DNA of 64,000 nucleotides from Schistosoma haematobium (lineage: Eukaryota; Platyhelminthes; Trematoda; Strigeidida; Schistosomatidae), in assembly GCF_000699445.3 (NCBI RefSeq), contig NC_067196.1, positions 80,032,364-80,096,363 on the forward strand, read 5' to 3'. Position numbers and translations under genes: made by a program. Under the pieces are notes generated by a model. The model was not told the origin of the DNA. It ran no database searches and was given only the letters and a program-made list of their open reading frames with translations. Positions within the stretch are counted from its first letter, which is position 1, and the number at the start of each line of letters is the position of its first letter. This document shows positions 1 to 12,600 of the stretch, piece by piece.

Positions 1-535
1 ATACAATCTACAGAGACAAAATTGAAATTTTGGTGCGTTTAACGCTACTATTTTGACTCCGTGATGACAAAATATACTTTCTTTTAAATCGTTTTAATCG
101 TTTTGAGTATTACACACAAGAATTTCTCACTGCTTGTTATACTGTAGTATTTGAATTTCTTGTGAAAACCCAAAAGTTACCGTCATGATTCTGATTGTCT
201 CGTCCCTATACACTTGCAATACATTATCACGATATCTGAGTAATCAAGCGATCCGATAATTAGAACAACGTAATTTATTTACTTTACTATATGACTTTGT
301 TTTTATTTTAACCACTTTTATGCAATATGATACATTGGTGTTTATGAATCTTTAATGGATATAAATGATTAATTTTACAACCTTTTAGAATCATAAAATG
401 TTTTAATGCTTTTAAAGCGAAAAAAAACAATTAAAAATTACCATTAAACTGATGTACATAAAACTGTTATGTTTCGTATATTTATTCGTCAAAAAGATGA
501 AATAATTTTCTCTTATTTTATTATTGATCAAATAG
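1..535 (+). other. Intron sequence upstream of the first visible exon
   Basis: AT-rich sequence without a recognisable exon or repeat. It ends in a pyrimidine-rich tract and AG at 534-535, the acceptor of the first visible exon. Because that exon opens in phase 0 inside an ankyrin array, this must be an intron of the same gene. Confidence 0.6.
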
Positions 536-637
536 GATGGTGAAACACCGCTTCATATAGCTGCAAAATTTGGACTATTACCTATTGTTGACTATATTAT
601 TGATGTGGGATCAAATCTACTCAAATTTGTTGACAAG
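536..637 (+). CDS. DAPK exon A: ankyrin repeat
   Basis: 34 codons, phase 0 at both ends, AG before 536 and GTAAAG after 637. The translation begins [13 protein letters not shown], the ankyrin TPLH helix signature, and ends FVDK, where the hairpin loop between repeats falls. One exon equals one repeat, as in the next four exons. First exon in the window, so the protein continues upstream. Confidence 0.88.
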
Positions 638-3600
638 GTAAAGTCTATTATTTTAACTGTAATAGTAGTTTGTGTACTCGTGTCTGTATCGATCGTGTAA
701 GATATTTTTCTGATTGACATTTCAACAGACAAAGATGTAACTAAGTGGTTAGATCAAAATTATTCCACTTAATTGATTAGTTTGTATAATTGGAAATTTT
801 TTTACAATTATTTTCGATTTTGAAACAACAGAAAAAAGAACCCACAGATCCAACAATTTAGTGCCAACTGTATAGTTGATATTCCCTATTTGAACCGATC
901 TTCTAATTGCATAAGTGATATGAAATTGGTGTATATCTGGAAAACTATATCAAAGGAAGTTCAATCTTGTTCAGAAAATAATTATCGGTATAGGGATTTG
1001 TGGAAATTGTAGTATTTTCACAATTGAACTCATGAACCGATCTAAGCTAGTCCATCATTGAAAACCTGGAAGCACTGAACGACCGTTCCGTCCTAATATG
1101 GGGCTCCTCAGCAGTGCGCATCCAGTTATCCACCTCAAGCAATAGATGAAAGGTTGCTCAAGATCGTGGATCGATTGAAGTTAGACGTTAACACCATTGA
1201 ATGCCGGCTCAGTGTTCGCGCTCGAGACCGAAGGTTCTGGATCCAAATTCCGTGTATGGGATTGTGGATGCGCACTGTTGAGGAGTCCTATACTAGGACA
1301 AACTGAGCGTCCAGTGCTTCCAGGTTTTCAGTGGTGGTCTAGCTTAGATTAGCTCATGATTTCAACAAAGAATAATAGACAAAATTAACTTCTAGAATAA
1401 ACATTTTGTTTTGATCTCGTATTCTTAAATTAGGAATTTTGTTTTAATATTTAATTAAGTTTGCTGGAAAAGTATAATATTTAGGAGTAGATAAACAGAA
1501 AGAACTAATCGAAACAACATTTATTTATACATACTGATTGATTAGTTTAAACAAGTAATCATTTACTCCCTGAATAGTTCTGTAGTAATGCCTGACTGAT
1601 GACTAATGACTGACTAACTGAATGCCTCTGACTAAATGAAATCGAACTTAGTTTGGTTCAAATCGCGTGATGAGAATATCAGTTCTATCTGGATTCGAGA
1701 TATCTCTGAGTAACAAATACAGGCTATCACTAAATATTTCCATTTATAGCTTCTTGTCAATTGACCTAATCGGCAGAATAAAATTCCTAGCTTAGTGTTA
1801 GCACAGCAAATTGACTAGTAAAGGTTTAATCATCAGGCAAGACACAATAAAATGATATTGGTTATCGTTCAGTAATAGATGAGAATGATTCTTTAAATTA
1901 AGAACAATACAATCGTCACAAAAGTTCAAAGGCCTCAATTCCACCCTCAGTGGGGCTGTGGATCTTCATTACCTAGAGGTCTCATACCAGGATGAAGCAG
2001 CTGTTCACTACCTTCTTGTTTTCAGTTGTTATTCAAGGTCAGTTCATAATCTAAACTAGGTAAACAACACTTTTATCATCTTAGCTTGCATTCTCTAATA
2101 AATCGTTAGCCTTAAAAAATCGATGAGACAATATAACTTAATTGCAGAGTTTTTAATATATGATCTAAATACTACTAATGTATGAATGGAAATATTGAAA
2201 TTTCAAAATCTTTTCAAGTTTGTCAGATTTAAATCAAGTAATTTTCTGAAAGTTCTGTTGAGATACCATGGTATGGCAGTTTTTAAATATAAATGCGTTG
2301 TTTTACTAAAAGTTGTATGCTTAATAACAACTTGAAATAGTAAAAATAGCTAAATTTGTTTATGTCAACCCGATACATTGAGCATAAAGTATTTGCATGA
2401 ACTTTAAATCATATATTTTAACCTTAAAGTGTGGTGATCGTGTTTTTTTAGCTAATTAAGTTTTCAATTATGTGAAATTATTTATTTGTCTGTAGTGGCC
2501 TGTGGAGAGCTTATTGTGTTATTCGTTTACCAATCGCTCGGATAACCGTTATCGCGATAACTTCAAACTAGTGTATGAATCCACAGCGGGTGAAACAAAG
2601 TAGTTAGAATAATTAATTTCAGGCGCATATCTCAAATGAGGCGATAAGCGAGCAAATAATAATATAGGAAAGTGAATCACTTACCATTCTAATAAACGTA
2701 TAAATAGATGAGTCATTGTCACTTCAGTATAAATAGTTAAAGTAATTCAGTCAGTCAGTCAACTACAACTTAGGACCAGGCACATTTATGCAATGGTTCA
2801 AGTTGTCACACCTCATCAGCACAACAAGATGAACACCGAATTCATAGAAGTAGTTAATTCAATGGTGGTTATATATAAAAAAAAAGATTGCATATAAGGA
2901 TAAAGTACAGGAAGAAGGAATTGGTTGGTAGAAAGAAAGATATAAAGCAACTTTAATCTCATAGTTTAAGGGAAGACAGAGAGTGTATAGTTTTAGTAAT
3001 TAGTGTTCAAGCCAGTGAGACGAATAGAAAAGTAGGCAGATACACTCACAAAAGTTATATGTTGTACATACAAGAAGCATAAGGCAAACTTTTAAGGACT
3101 AAAATAACATTTTTATCTACAGTGAACTAGTTTACGTAGCCTAATCAGTTCAAAAATGTGCATGCCCGGGCTTAGTAACGATGCTATATATTGCTTTTGA
3201 TCTATAAGTAGTACGTATAGAACGGTAACAATTTCGTATGGTAAATATTTTTTTTTGAATAATTCATCACCATGGTACTTGAATTTAATACTTGTTAACC
3301 AGGGAACAGTGCATGTTCTTTATTCTGTAAAATGATTTATTGAAAACTAATAAACGTTTTAGTTAGGGTTAATTAACGTGGTGTGGAATACGGCAGTAAA
3401 CTTTTCGGAATTTTTCAGTTTTTTGTAATCAATTATCTATCCTTCATTATTTAATAGGTTAGTGCCTACGTTTATTCTTATATTCAATAAGATATTTAAT
3501 TGGTTAGAGGCTATTCTGGTGATTTTTCACTGTAATCCTCATATTTTTATAACTTACTGCTGATGAACATACAAGAAACCAAACACTTCATCATTTCGTT

Positions 3601-6600
3601 CTTTAAATTATCCAGTAAATTATATCCCTGTTGATTACGTGAATATTTATTGATATGTGAAGTTAACTAATCTGGGGGTGAGACAGTTACTCATCAATAA
3701 TATTGAATAAAATGAAGAACCTTTGAAAACCAGAGAGCATTAGACAATTAAAAATAAACACTAATTCTTGGCCTGAGTGCACTAATCATTGAAGTACTAG
3801 AGTCGGTAGTTTCCTTAGGCTGTCAGTGCATACTGTCGAAGTCTCAAACTAGGCTATAATAGCTAGTCAATGCTAAATTAATTTTAATAATTCTTCAGTT
3901 GTTTGTTTGTTGTGGAAATTATCCTGCAGATTAGAAGAATGGTATCATTAGCAAATTGGTTCAATAACTTCGATCAGCACTAAGAGGAATAGATAAAAAC
4001 TATATTAGTCGCTACTCAGTGATCAGTCAGTTGTAGATATTACAGTTGCAGACCAAATATCTCAATGGTAAAATTTTAGATTGTGAAATTAAGTGACATG
4101 AGATCAAATCTTCCAGGTAGACCGTGCTCTCGAGTCCTGGATAGCTTGGAACCTAAGTACAGGATTTCTTGTCAAGTACCTCTAACCAACCGATATATCA
4201 ATATATTACATGCGATGTCAAGTCACTGACCAGCGGTCACATTTCAACTTGATCTATAGGCCTCGGTCAACACTTAAAAAGAATACGCATACAAAATAAC
4301 AACAAAACAATTGCAGTTTAAATTTATACATCACACCGGCCTCCGCCATTAGTGAGCGGCTTTTTTCAGTCTTTCTCCTATTCAGTCCTCAAACCTGTTT
4401 CCCAATATTAATTATAATTTTAAAAACGATGTGATTGGTTATTATTGTTTTAAGATGGATAATAATAATAATAATAATAATAATCAATAGAAAAAGTCAT
4501 GTAGTAGAAATGTAAGACCCATGTATATGAATGAATAATTTGTAAGTTTCTTTTGTAAAGAGAGATTAATACTGTTTGTTCATAAGTTAGAAATATTTTA
4601 TAATCAGAAGGGGTTTTGTGGAAATTTCTGAAAATTTCAGTAGTCGACATCATGAGTCAATTGAAGCTAGACCACCTTGGAAAACCTGGAAGCACTGGGC
4701 GGTCGTTTCGTCCTAGAGGCGTACAGTGTACGGTGGTGCAGTTTCATGGATTGGTTAAAGTTAGACATTAACACCGTTGAGTGCCGGCTCAGTGGTCTAA
4801 TGTTTAAGTGCTCGCGCCCGAGACTTATAGGTCCTGGGTTCGAATCTCGCAGGCGGGCGGGATCATGGATGTTCACTACTGAGGAGTCCCATACTAGGAC
4901 GAAATGACCGTTCAGTGCCTCCAGGTTTTCCATGGTGGTCAAATGACTCATGATTTCAACTACTGAAATATTTTATAGCCTAAACAACTACTCTCTTATA
5001 AGCTTTGGTAGCATTAAATGTCAGTCATTCTTCCTCACTATTTTTAAGTTTATTGTTATTAAAAAATGAATATACCAGCTGTTAATTATTACATGATAGT
5101 TTCTATTCACTAAACATCATGATGATGAACCATTCAGAATGATATTATTTTTGTAACTAACAAAAATTTGATTGTCATGTTTTATCGGTTAAAATCATAT
5201 TTTAGTAACTCAGTATCTTTGAAATTATTTGTTTGTTTAATGTCATTATTATTTCATAACATTTTTTTCTTAATAGAATGGCAATACACCTTTACATTTG
5301 GCATGTTTAACGAAGCATCCAGATGTAGCACTGTCACTTTGCAATGCTGATGGTCCTCTAGAAGTTCGCAATAAAGTAAATGGAATTAATATTTAATTAG
5401 TGCTTACTAAACTTTTTATATTCAATTTAGCTTACGAATGTGACGATTTAATTGTCCCGTTAAGATAAACATGAAATATAACCTGATGTCGTCAGGTATT
5501 GAGCTAACTGAATGTTGTATGTTAGCATTCTTACCTCTCTCGATTCAATAGTATTTTACAAAATATGTCCACAATAATAGATGCACTTTGTGGAATTTAT
5601 ATTGACACCATTTACTGGCAAAGTTAGAGCCTTTATCGTTGCGGTTTTCAGGTGTTCATTACATTTCCGTATAATTTTTGTCTATGATGAAGAAAACATT
5701 ATTTTTAGTTTTTGTAGTTAATCTTCACAGATCACCTGATTAAATATTATTGTAATTATTCTTCGACGTTATTTATGTTTTCACTTATCTATTCATCACT
5801 TTCCATTTAGATAAACTTCTTCTTCATCACGTTATCAGTAATTGTTTTCTTTCCCAGACTCCTTTTCTTTTTGTCTATATTTAAAAAGAATTCTTCTGTT
5901 TTGTGTATGGCTGACAAACAATCACTTATACTAATTAAATTTTCTGCATTTATTTCTACTGTATAACACTATGTTTAGATGTTTTGTTTACTATGATTGA
6001 AAACAATGAACTAAGATCAAAATTGTAATGATTATTAATTTGTGTAAGTGCTTTCAATTTATTTCATGCAATTGGTTCCCTTTATGAATTTAAATAAAGC
6101 AAGAACAAATATTGGTGCAGAATAGTATGAATTCATATTATTTCGAGGTTTCAATTTATTTGGTTGATAATGATGTTTAAGTATCATAGATTGTAAGCAC
6201 GTAACGTGAACCTAACAGAATAAAACGAATTCATGTCATTCGACTTAAATCTTTGTTATTGCTCTCTTCAAGATGATAAGGAAGACAGTGTATACATGAT
6301 ATATATCCTGCAACTACTGGTTTTATTGTATTGTTCATATGTTTTTTGGAGAAAACTGAAGTTATATTTGCATTTCATTGTATTGAAAACAAAGTAAATA
6401 TTTCGTTTAAGATTTCTCAAATTCAATTTGTTTAGTTAGTTAATATAAATCATATAGTAGTAGGTATAATTACGATTCACTATGTGATGCGTTGATATTT
6501 ATTGATTTACTAATATAGTCTAAATCACGTACTGGTCTGAACTAGACCACTATCGAGAATCTGGAAGCAATGGATGACCGTTTCGTCCTATTATTTGGTT

Positions 6601-9600
6601 CCTCGACAGTGCACATCCACGATCCTACGTTGATTCCTGGATACGGAGTTGTGCTTCCAGGTTTCCAATGATGGTCTAACTAAGATTAATTCGTGATTGA
6701 AACTATGAAAGTCGTTGAGTTGCATTTTTACCAAACATACTTGTTATGCAAAACAACCGTATTCAACTATTCTCTATCATCTCAATAATCTTTATCAACC
6801 TTATTTCTGTTTAACAGGATCGGAAAACGCCTTTGTTATGCGCTGTAATCTCTAGTTCAGAGAGTTGTGTGCGTGTTCTTCTGCTAGCTGGTGCAAGGGT
6901 TGATATTACAGATGAGGTAAGAAAGATTTCTAAGGAAAAGTAGTAAAAATGAGAAGATTAAAATGATGTAGTAACTGTGGAGTATATTAAAATTTATTAA
7001 AAAAACAAACATGAATAAATATATACATTAAAAGATTTGTTCTCCTAAGATGTTAGCATTTTGACGGAGAGAGACTTTTTCCTTTTCGTGTCGTTTAAAC
7101 TCGGTGAACACCAGATTTTACGTTTAATTTGACAGTTTAACAATTCGAAGAAGTCCAATGCTTTGAATTGGTCATTTATGACTAATGTAATACAGAATTA
7201 AAAGTTGATTACATTCCAATGAAATATTGTCTTAAACATCATAAACGGTTAAAGGGGTTACATTGATCCTAAAAAAATACCGATACGCTTCTGCATTCCA
7301 ATGACATAAAATTTTCTAAGCTTATCAACAATGCAAATAAAATTGAATTATTTAAAAAACTAATTAATAAGAAAATAAGTAGTCTGGTTTTCTATTTCGC
7401 TCGAATTTTCGATTCGTTTGAATCGTTTTACCATAAAAATGATAAATGATAATGTGAATTCTTGAAGCATAACGTGTATACCAGTGGGTTCCTTAAAAAA
7501 TTATTTTTACCTACCATATAAGAGGCGATTGAATCCACTTACCACTGAAATACTTATTACCAATTTGGGGCTTTCAGAAACTGTTTGTTCTCTTGGCAAG
7601 CTAGCTGAAAATGAAATTGCTAACATTCCATGTGAAGAAACTGTTACAAGGAGGCACATCTGATAAATAGTACTTCGTGGTAGGGTTATAATTGAAATCA
7701 CCGGTATTCAGCCTATAATTGTGATCTCATGGCTTTAATAAGTTGTCGTCTCTTTTGACCACTGTGATATGTGCCTTACTTCGCAGATATTTTGATGATA
7801 CCTACTATTCACTTGTTAAATGAGATCACATCTTTTAGTTTTTCTGTTGTGAGCTTATGTGTGGTGAATAAACTGTTTCTGTGAAGTTATGCTTAGTTAG
7901 TATTTACTACATATTCCTTCAAAAAGGGTATATGAACATTATCTTGAACGGCTATACCTAAAACGTAGTGTTATAAGCAAACATATTACCAATAAAGACC
8001 GTTAGATTACGATGTAGTTATTACTTAAAAAGTATCTATAACTTGAACAATGAAGAAGGACATATATGTGCTTCTTTTCTGCACTGCTAAATACCTTGAT
8101 ATTTGCAAAGAAACTCTTCAATTAAATATACAGGAAAGCAGAAATTCGCCTGTTTTTCTACCATTTTAGTAAATTATCCAATATCTTCCATTCTATTGAC
8201 TTACTATTTCAAAACTATTTACAATCGTTTTCAGGATATGCAAAGCTTTTCATTTTACTTATTATTCTGTATCTAGTTTCTATGACATTTTTAATTAGTA
8301 CTCAATTTTAAAAGCAAATAATCTTAGCATCTTTACTTGTACCATAATTGACGCCAAATGATTGTAAATAATAACATCTATCAGTCAGTCAGTAACAACG
8401 TATAACTTCGTACGTACGTACATCAGTTCGAGTTGCCACACCACCTTAGCACAGAGATGCAGTTGTCGATTCAAATCCCGTAGTGGTAGAGGTAGCAAGA
8501 GTATAAGCAGTAATCAAGAAAATTAGCGTTTGGAGATGTTATTTAAAGAGTATAATACAGTGAAATAAATTTGGAAAGAGGAAAAAAGGGACATGAAGAA
8601 TTCAGAAGATTAGAATTTGGGAGAACACAGAGAGTGGATGCACCTGCGCCATTGCAAACGATTTTGAGCCATGTCATTCAGGGTCTCTAACCATCGGTTG
8701 CTATCATCTCGTGGTCCCCAACCAGATAGTCTACACCTACCAACATGACTCAGTCCACTTGTCAGTGACTTTATGGACTTGTGTCATGTTTTGGTTTGGC
8801 CGCCCCTAGCTTTCTTTCAACTTACTCCTATACCACTGAACATAGCACGTCGAGGCATTCGGTCGTTGGGCATACGTAACACGTGTCCCAGCCATCTCAA
8901 CTGATGAAGTTTCACTACGTCATCAATTGATTTGCCATCCTTACCTAGTACCCGTTTCCTAACAACTGTGTTACTTACTCGATGGTCCCATGATATACGA
9001 GCAATATTTCGAAGACACCTATGGTCAAATACTAGTAACCTACTGATATCCTCTACTCTTACCGGCCATGTTTCACTGCTATAAAGTAGGACGGGACGAA
9101 CTGCTGCGCAGTAAACACGTCCTTTGGTTGATAGACGGATATCTCGCCTGTGCCATAAATGACGCAAGTTGGTAAAAGCTAGTCGAGCCTTCTGTATCCG
9201 TGCTGAGATTTCATCACACACCAGACCACGAGGGCTGATGAGACTTCCAGATAAGTGAGGCGGTCGACACACTCAACTACTTCACTCCCTATCACTAGTT
9301 CGGGTGTCGATATAACCCAATCCTGAAGCATAACATCTATACATATAAGAAATCGCGTTTTCCCTTAAATACAGTATCTTTTTCCTTTGTCGTATCAAAA
9401 TGTGTTCCAGTTTATTAGTTAATTTTGAGATGCTGGAGAAGATTTGTAGCTTAGGTGGATAATTTTGGTGGAGTTTTTTCTCTCTGGGCTGGATGGTTTG
9501 GTCATGGAGTTTTAATTGTTCTACTAAACAAAATCATCAGCACAAACTTCAGGTACAAGTGAATTGTTCGAATTTCTCCACATATGACTCACAGCTCAGA

Positions 9601-12600
9601 GAACAAAACTCCACCTGAATTAGTTAACTTACTTTAATATTTGGATTACATAGAGTTATTCCTTTTTTGATAAAGTCTGCCTGTGGTTAAAGTGACCTTT
9701 TTGCAAATGTGCTCGTTTTTTTTCGAACTTTATGAGTAAAATGACTACCTGACTTTTTGTATTCAGGAAATATTGTAGTATGAACATTACCCGTTATCAT
9801 GAATGCCACATTGAATTTTATATGGCTACTAATCAGTCAATAGTCAGTGGCAAATATCATACAACGATTTGTTTTTTATTAAGTTAATTTTATCTTTCAA
9901 GTTAGTAATAATATATCAAGTTACAGCGACTTCTTGCTTCAATCCATTGTGCTTGACATTAGAAACGGCATATATCCTCAGTTTTTCTAATTGCTTTCAA
10001 TTTCGTATAATCGAATAGTTTGTTTTTGTCTGTTCAAAATACCCAGACAAGAAATTGTTTGGGGAATACGCTTCACTTTTACTCCCAAATTATTTTGTTG
10101 GGATTTCCTGTCTCAAAAAAATCACTGCTAAGTTCTAATTTACAATAAATTTTGTTATCAAAATGAATATCTCTGCTAGAGTGCCTAATCACAGCTAAAA
10201 CTATTAATTTAATAGAAACTGCCAAAGTTTAAAAAATACAGTTAATAAAAGATTTCTAAAGTCCCATAATCATTATTATCCGTATGATTTTATTATATCT
10301 GTACACCTGTAAACAGACACCGGCAAATACCAATATTAATGAACTTAGTCATTGAAAACGCAGAACTAGATTTATTGCTACTCAGTCTGTATATAAAATT
10401 GCTACCATTTACATACAATTAGACTAACATCGTTATTACTCCTGAACTATCTATTAGTTCCATAGATTTGATTCTTTGCAAAATGTTGTTTAGTTATTAC
10501 TTTGTTCAGTTTCACTTTGGTGTTCAAATCTGTGACTTACATAACCGGTATATTGAAAATCGATCAATTGTCATCTTTATTTTGATATGCAGATAGAAAT
10601 TCCAGTTAGATTTTTGCGTTTTGTTTAGTGAATGTCATATTTTCATATACTGTACTTGGGAAATGTTAATATCCTTAAAAGGTATTTGGCCTACTTAATC
10701 AGTATTGTTGATATTCAGAATTTAATAAATTCATCACCAAAAAGAAAATACTGGAAAATCCAGTATACATTATTTTTAACATACTCAGTTCCCGTTATAT
10801 ATTTATATACTGAGCATATCTTTTAATAGTTGTATTTTTGGAAAATCATAAAAACAGAAAGCAGCTGTTGAAGGCTATTAAGAAACAGCTTTACTAGTAT
10901 TTCAAGGCTTGATGTCTTGCAACCCATAAGGATTTCAAAGTATTTCTACTGTTCCATTTTTTGTCATTTATCAACATTTTCTCCATATTCTAGGAAGGTA
11001 ATACTGCACTTCATCTTGCTGCTATTCAAGGAGACTATCTTATTGTTAAACTGCTTTCCAAGGCGGTATCAAATGTTGATATCTTCAACATAGTAAGATC
11101 TATAATTACAATATATTGTCTTGTGTTCTTGTTTTAAATTGTTCACTATAAACTTCGTAGTTTTGTTAAAATCAATGTATTCTAACTGGATTAATTATTT
11201 TTAGAAGTGATAATAAGTAGTTGTGAAAAAAACTGCCTTATTTTTATGCAGTATTAATCCAACACCTTTATTAATTTCGTGGTTTTCAACGGTTTATGTA
11301 AACTGAAGTAACAGTTCGAAAAACTGTTGATCAGTATTTGGCAATAACGCTTAATTATTTTGATCAATTTTTTTTCATTTTCACTGATCTTAATTTATTC
11401 ACTTGTAATTGCGATATAAATTGTGACTAAGAAGCTTGTATGATATTAAAAAGAAACACATGTTTCTGTCCGTATTAGAGGTTTTTGAAGATGATTGAAT
11501 GTTATGAATATCATGGAAAGACCTACGCTAGACGTCTACTGAAAGACAGGAGGCATTAATAATTATTTCGTGCTCTCCAGTAATCAATTTCAATAGGTAA
11601 TTATAGAATTCCAATGAGAAGCCATGACCAATCGAGTTCAAATGTGTTGGAAGTGAAGTAGTTACACAACGAGAACAGTGGAAGGTAACTGTGCAATATT
11701 GTGAACTGACTAAAGTTATACATATAAACATTTGGATTCCGGTCCACTGGTCTAGAGGTTCTTGCGCGAGACTGAAACTTTTGGATTCAATTCCTTATGA
11801 AGGGTTTGTGGATGCGCATTACTAAGAAGTCCCATACTAGAACAAAATAGATGTCTAGAGCTTCCTTTTTTCATTGAATGTCTAGCTTAAGTAATTTCAT
11901 GATATCAATATATATTTTCATTTATATACTCACAGCGAAAGTAAAACAACTTTCTGTAATAAGTCAGAAATCTGGTCGTTTACTTAATCATGTATACTTG
12001 GATCGTCTGTCAATGAAATTCGTTATTGAATAGCTTTGCCCCCTCGAATTCTCATAAGTTGCATGGCTAATAAATACAGACACGTTTTTGGTTATAAAGA
12101 CCACAGTGAATTTTCAAACGCATTATATTTACTCACTACCTTGAAGTGAATTGTGAAATAATATTGAATGAAATGTAATTATTAATAGTGCATTGAAGTT
12201 GGTAACTTTCGAAGTCTTTGGAAAAAAAAATGAACGAGAGTTTATTAACTATTCATCCTTTCCATATCTGCTTCCAATTCCTGATACAGTGTATTCTTTG
12301 GCCTTTCTCTTTTTCGTTTCACTTTGGGATTCCAAGTTAGCGCTTGCCTCGTGATGCAGTTTGGTGGAAAATCAAGTACTACTGACCACTTTTTCCGTGA
12401 AAAAAACTGAACCGCCATAAATTTAGAATATTGATAGATAATTAGCGTTTTGAGAAAGATTTTTATTTACACACTAATTTTTTAAAAGATAAGTAAATAT
12501 CATAACTTTTGTGAGTCAAATTAAAATAGTCTCTAAATACGTATTATCAAAATGAGATTTTGATCATTTACAATCTGAATGATTCGTTTTTATTAACAAG

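Larger units (their letters stand above)
638..5276 (+). other. Intron A-B, repeat-rich
   Basis: 4.6-kb intron. It holds a tRNA-like foldback repeat (984-1367), a decayed fragment of the same type around 1930-2030, a LINE 3' end (2741-2990), a family-R3 repeat (about 4060-4275), an AAT microsatellite (4461-4484) and a second foldback repeat with target duplication (4603-4964). The remaining stretches are AT-rich with nothing recognised. Confidence 0.65.
6917..10993 (+). other. Intron C-D
   Basis: 4.1-kb intron containing one LINE copy (8382-9329) and one family-R2 repeat (about 9430-9620). The rest is AT-rich with no exon-like or repeat signal recognised. Short reading frames such as those near 7507-7701 and 10632-10826 are unsupported. 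Confidence 0.6.

Noticed and set aside
4677..4951. Frames on both strands at 4667-4951
   Set aside because: They lie entirely inside a tRNA-like foldback retroposon.
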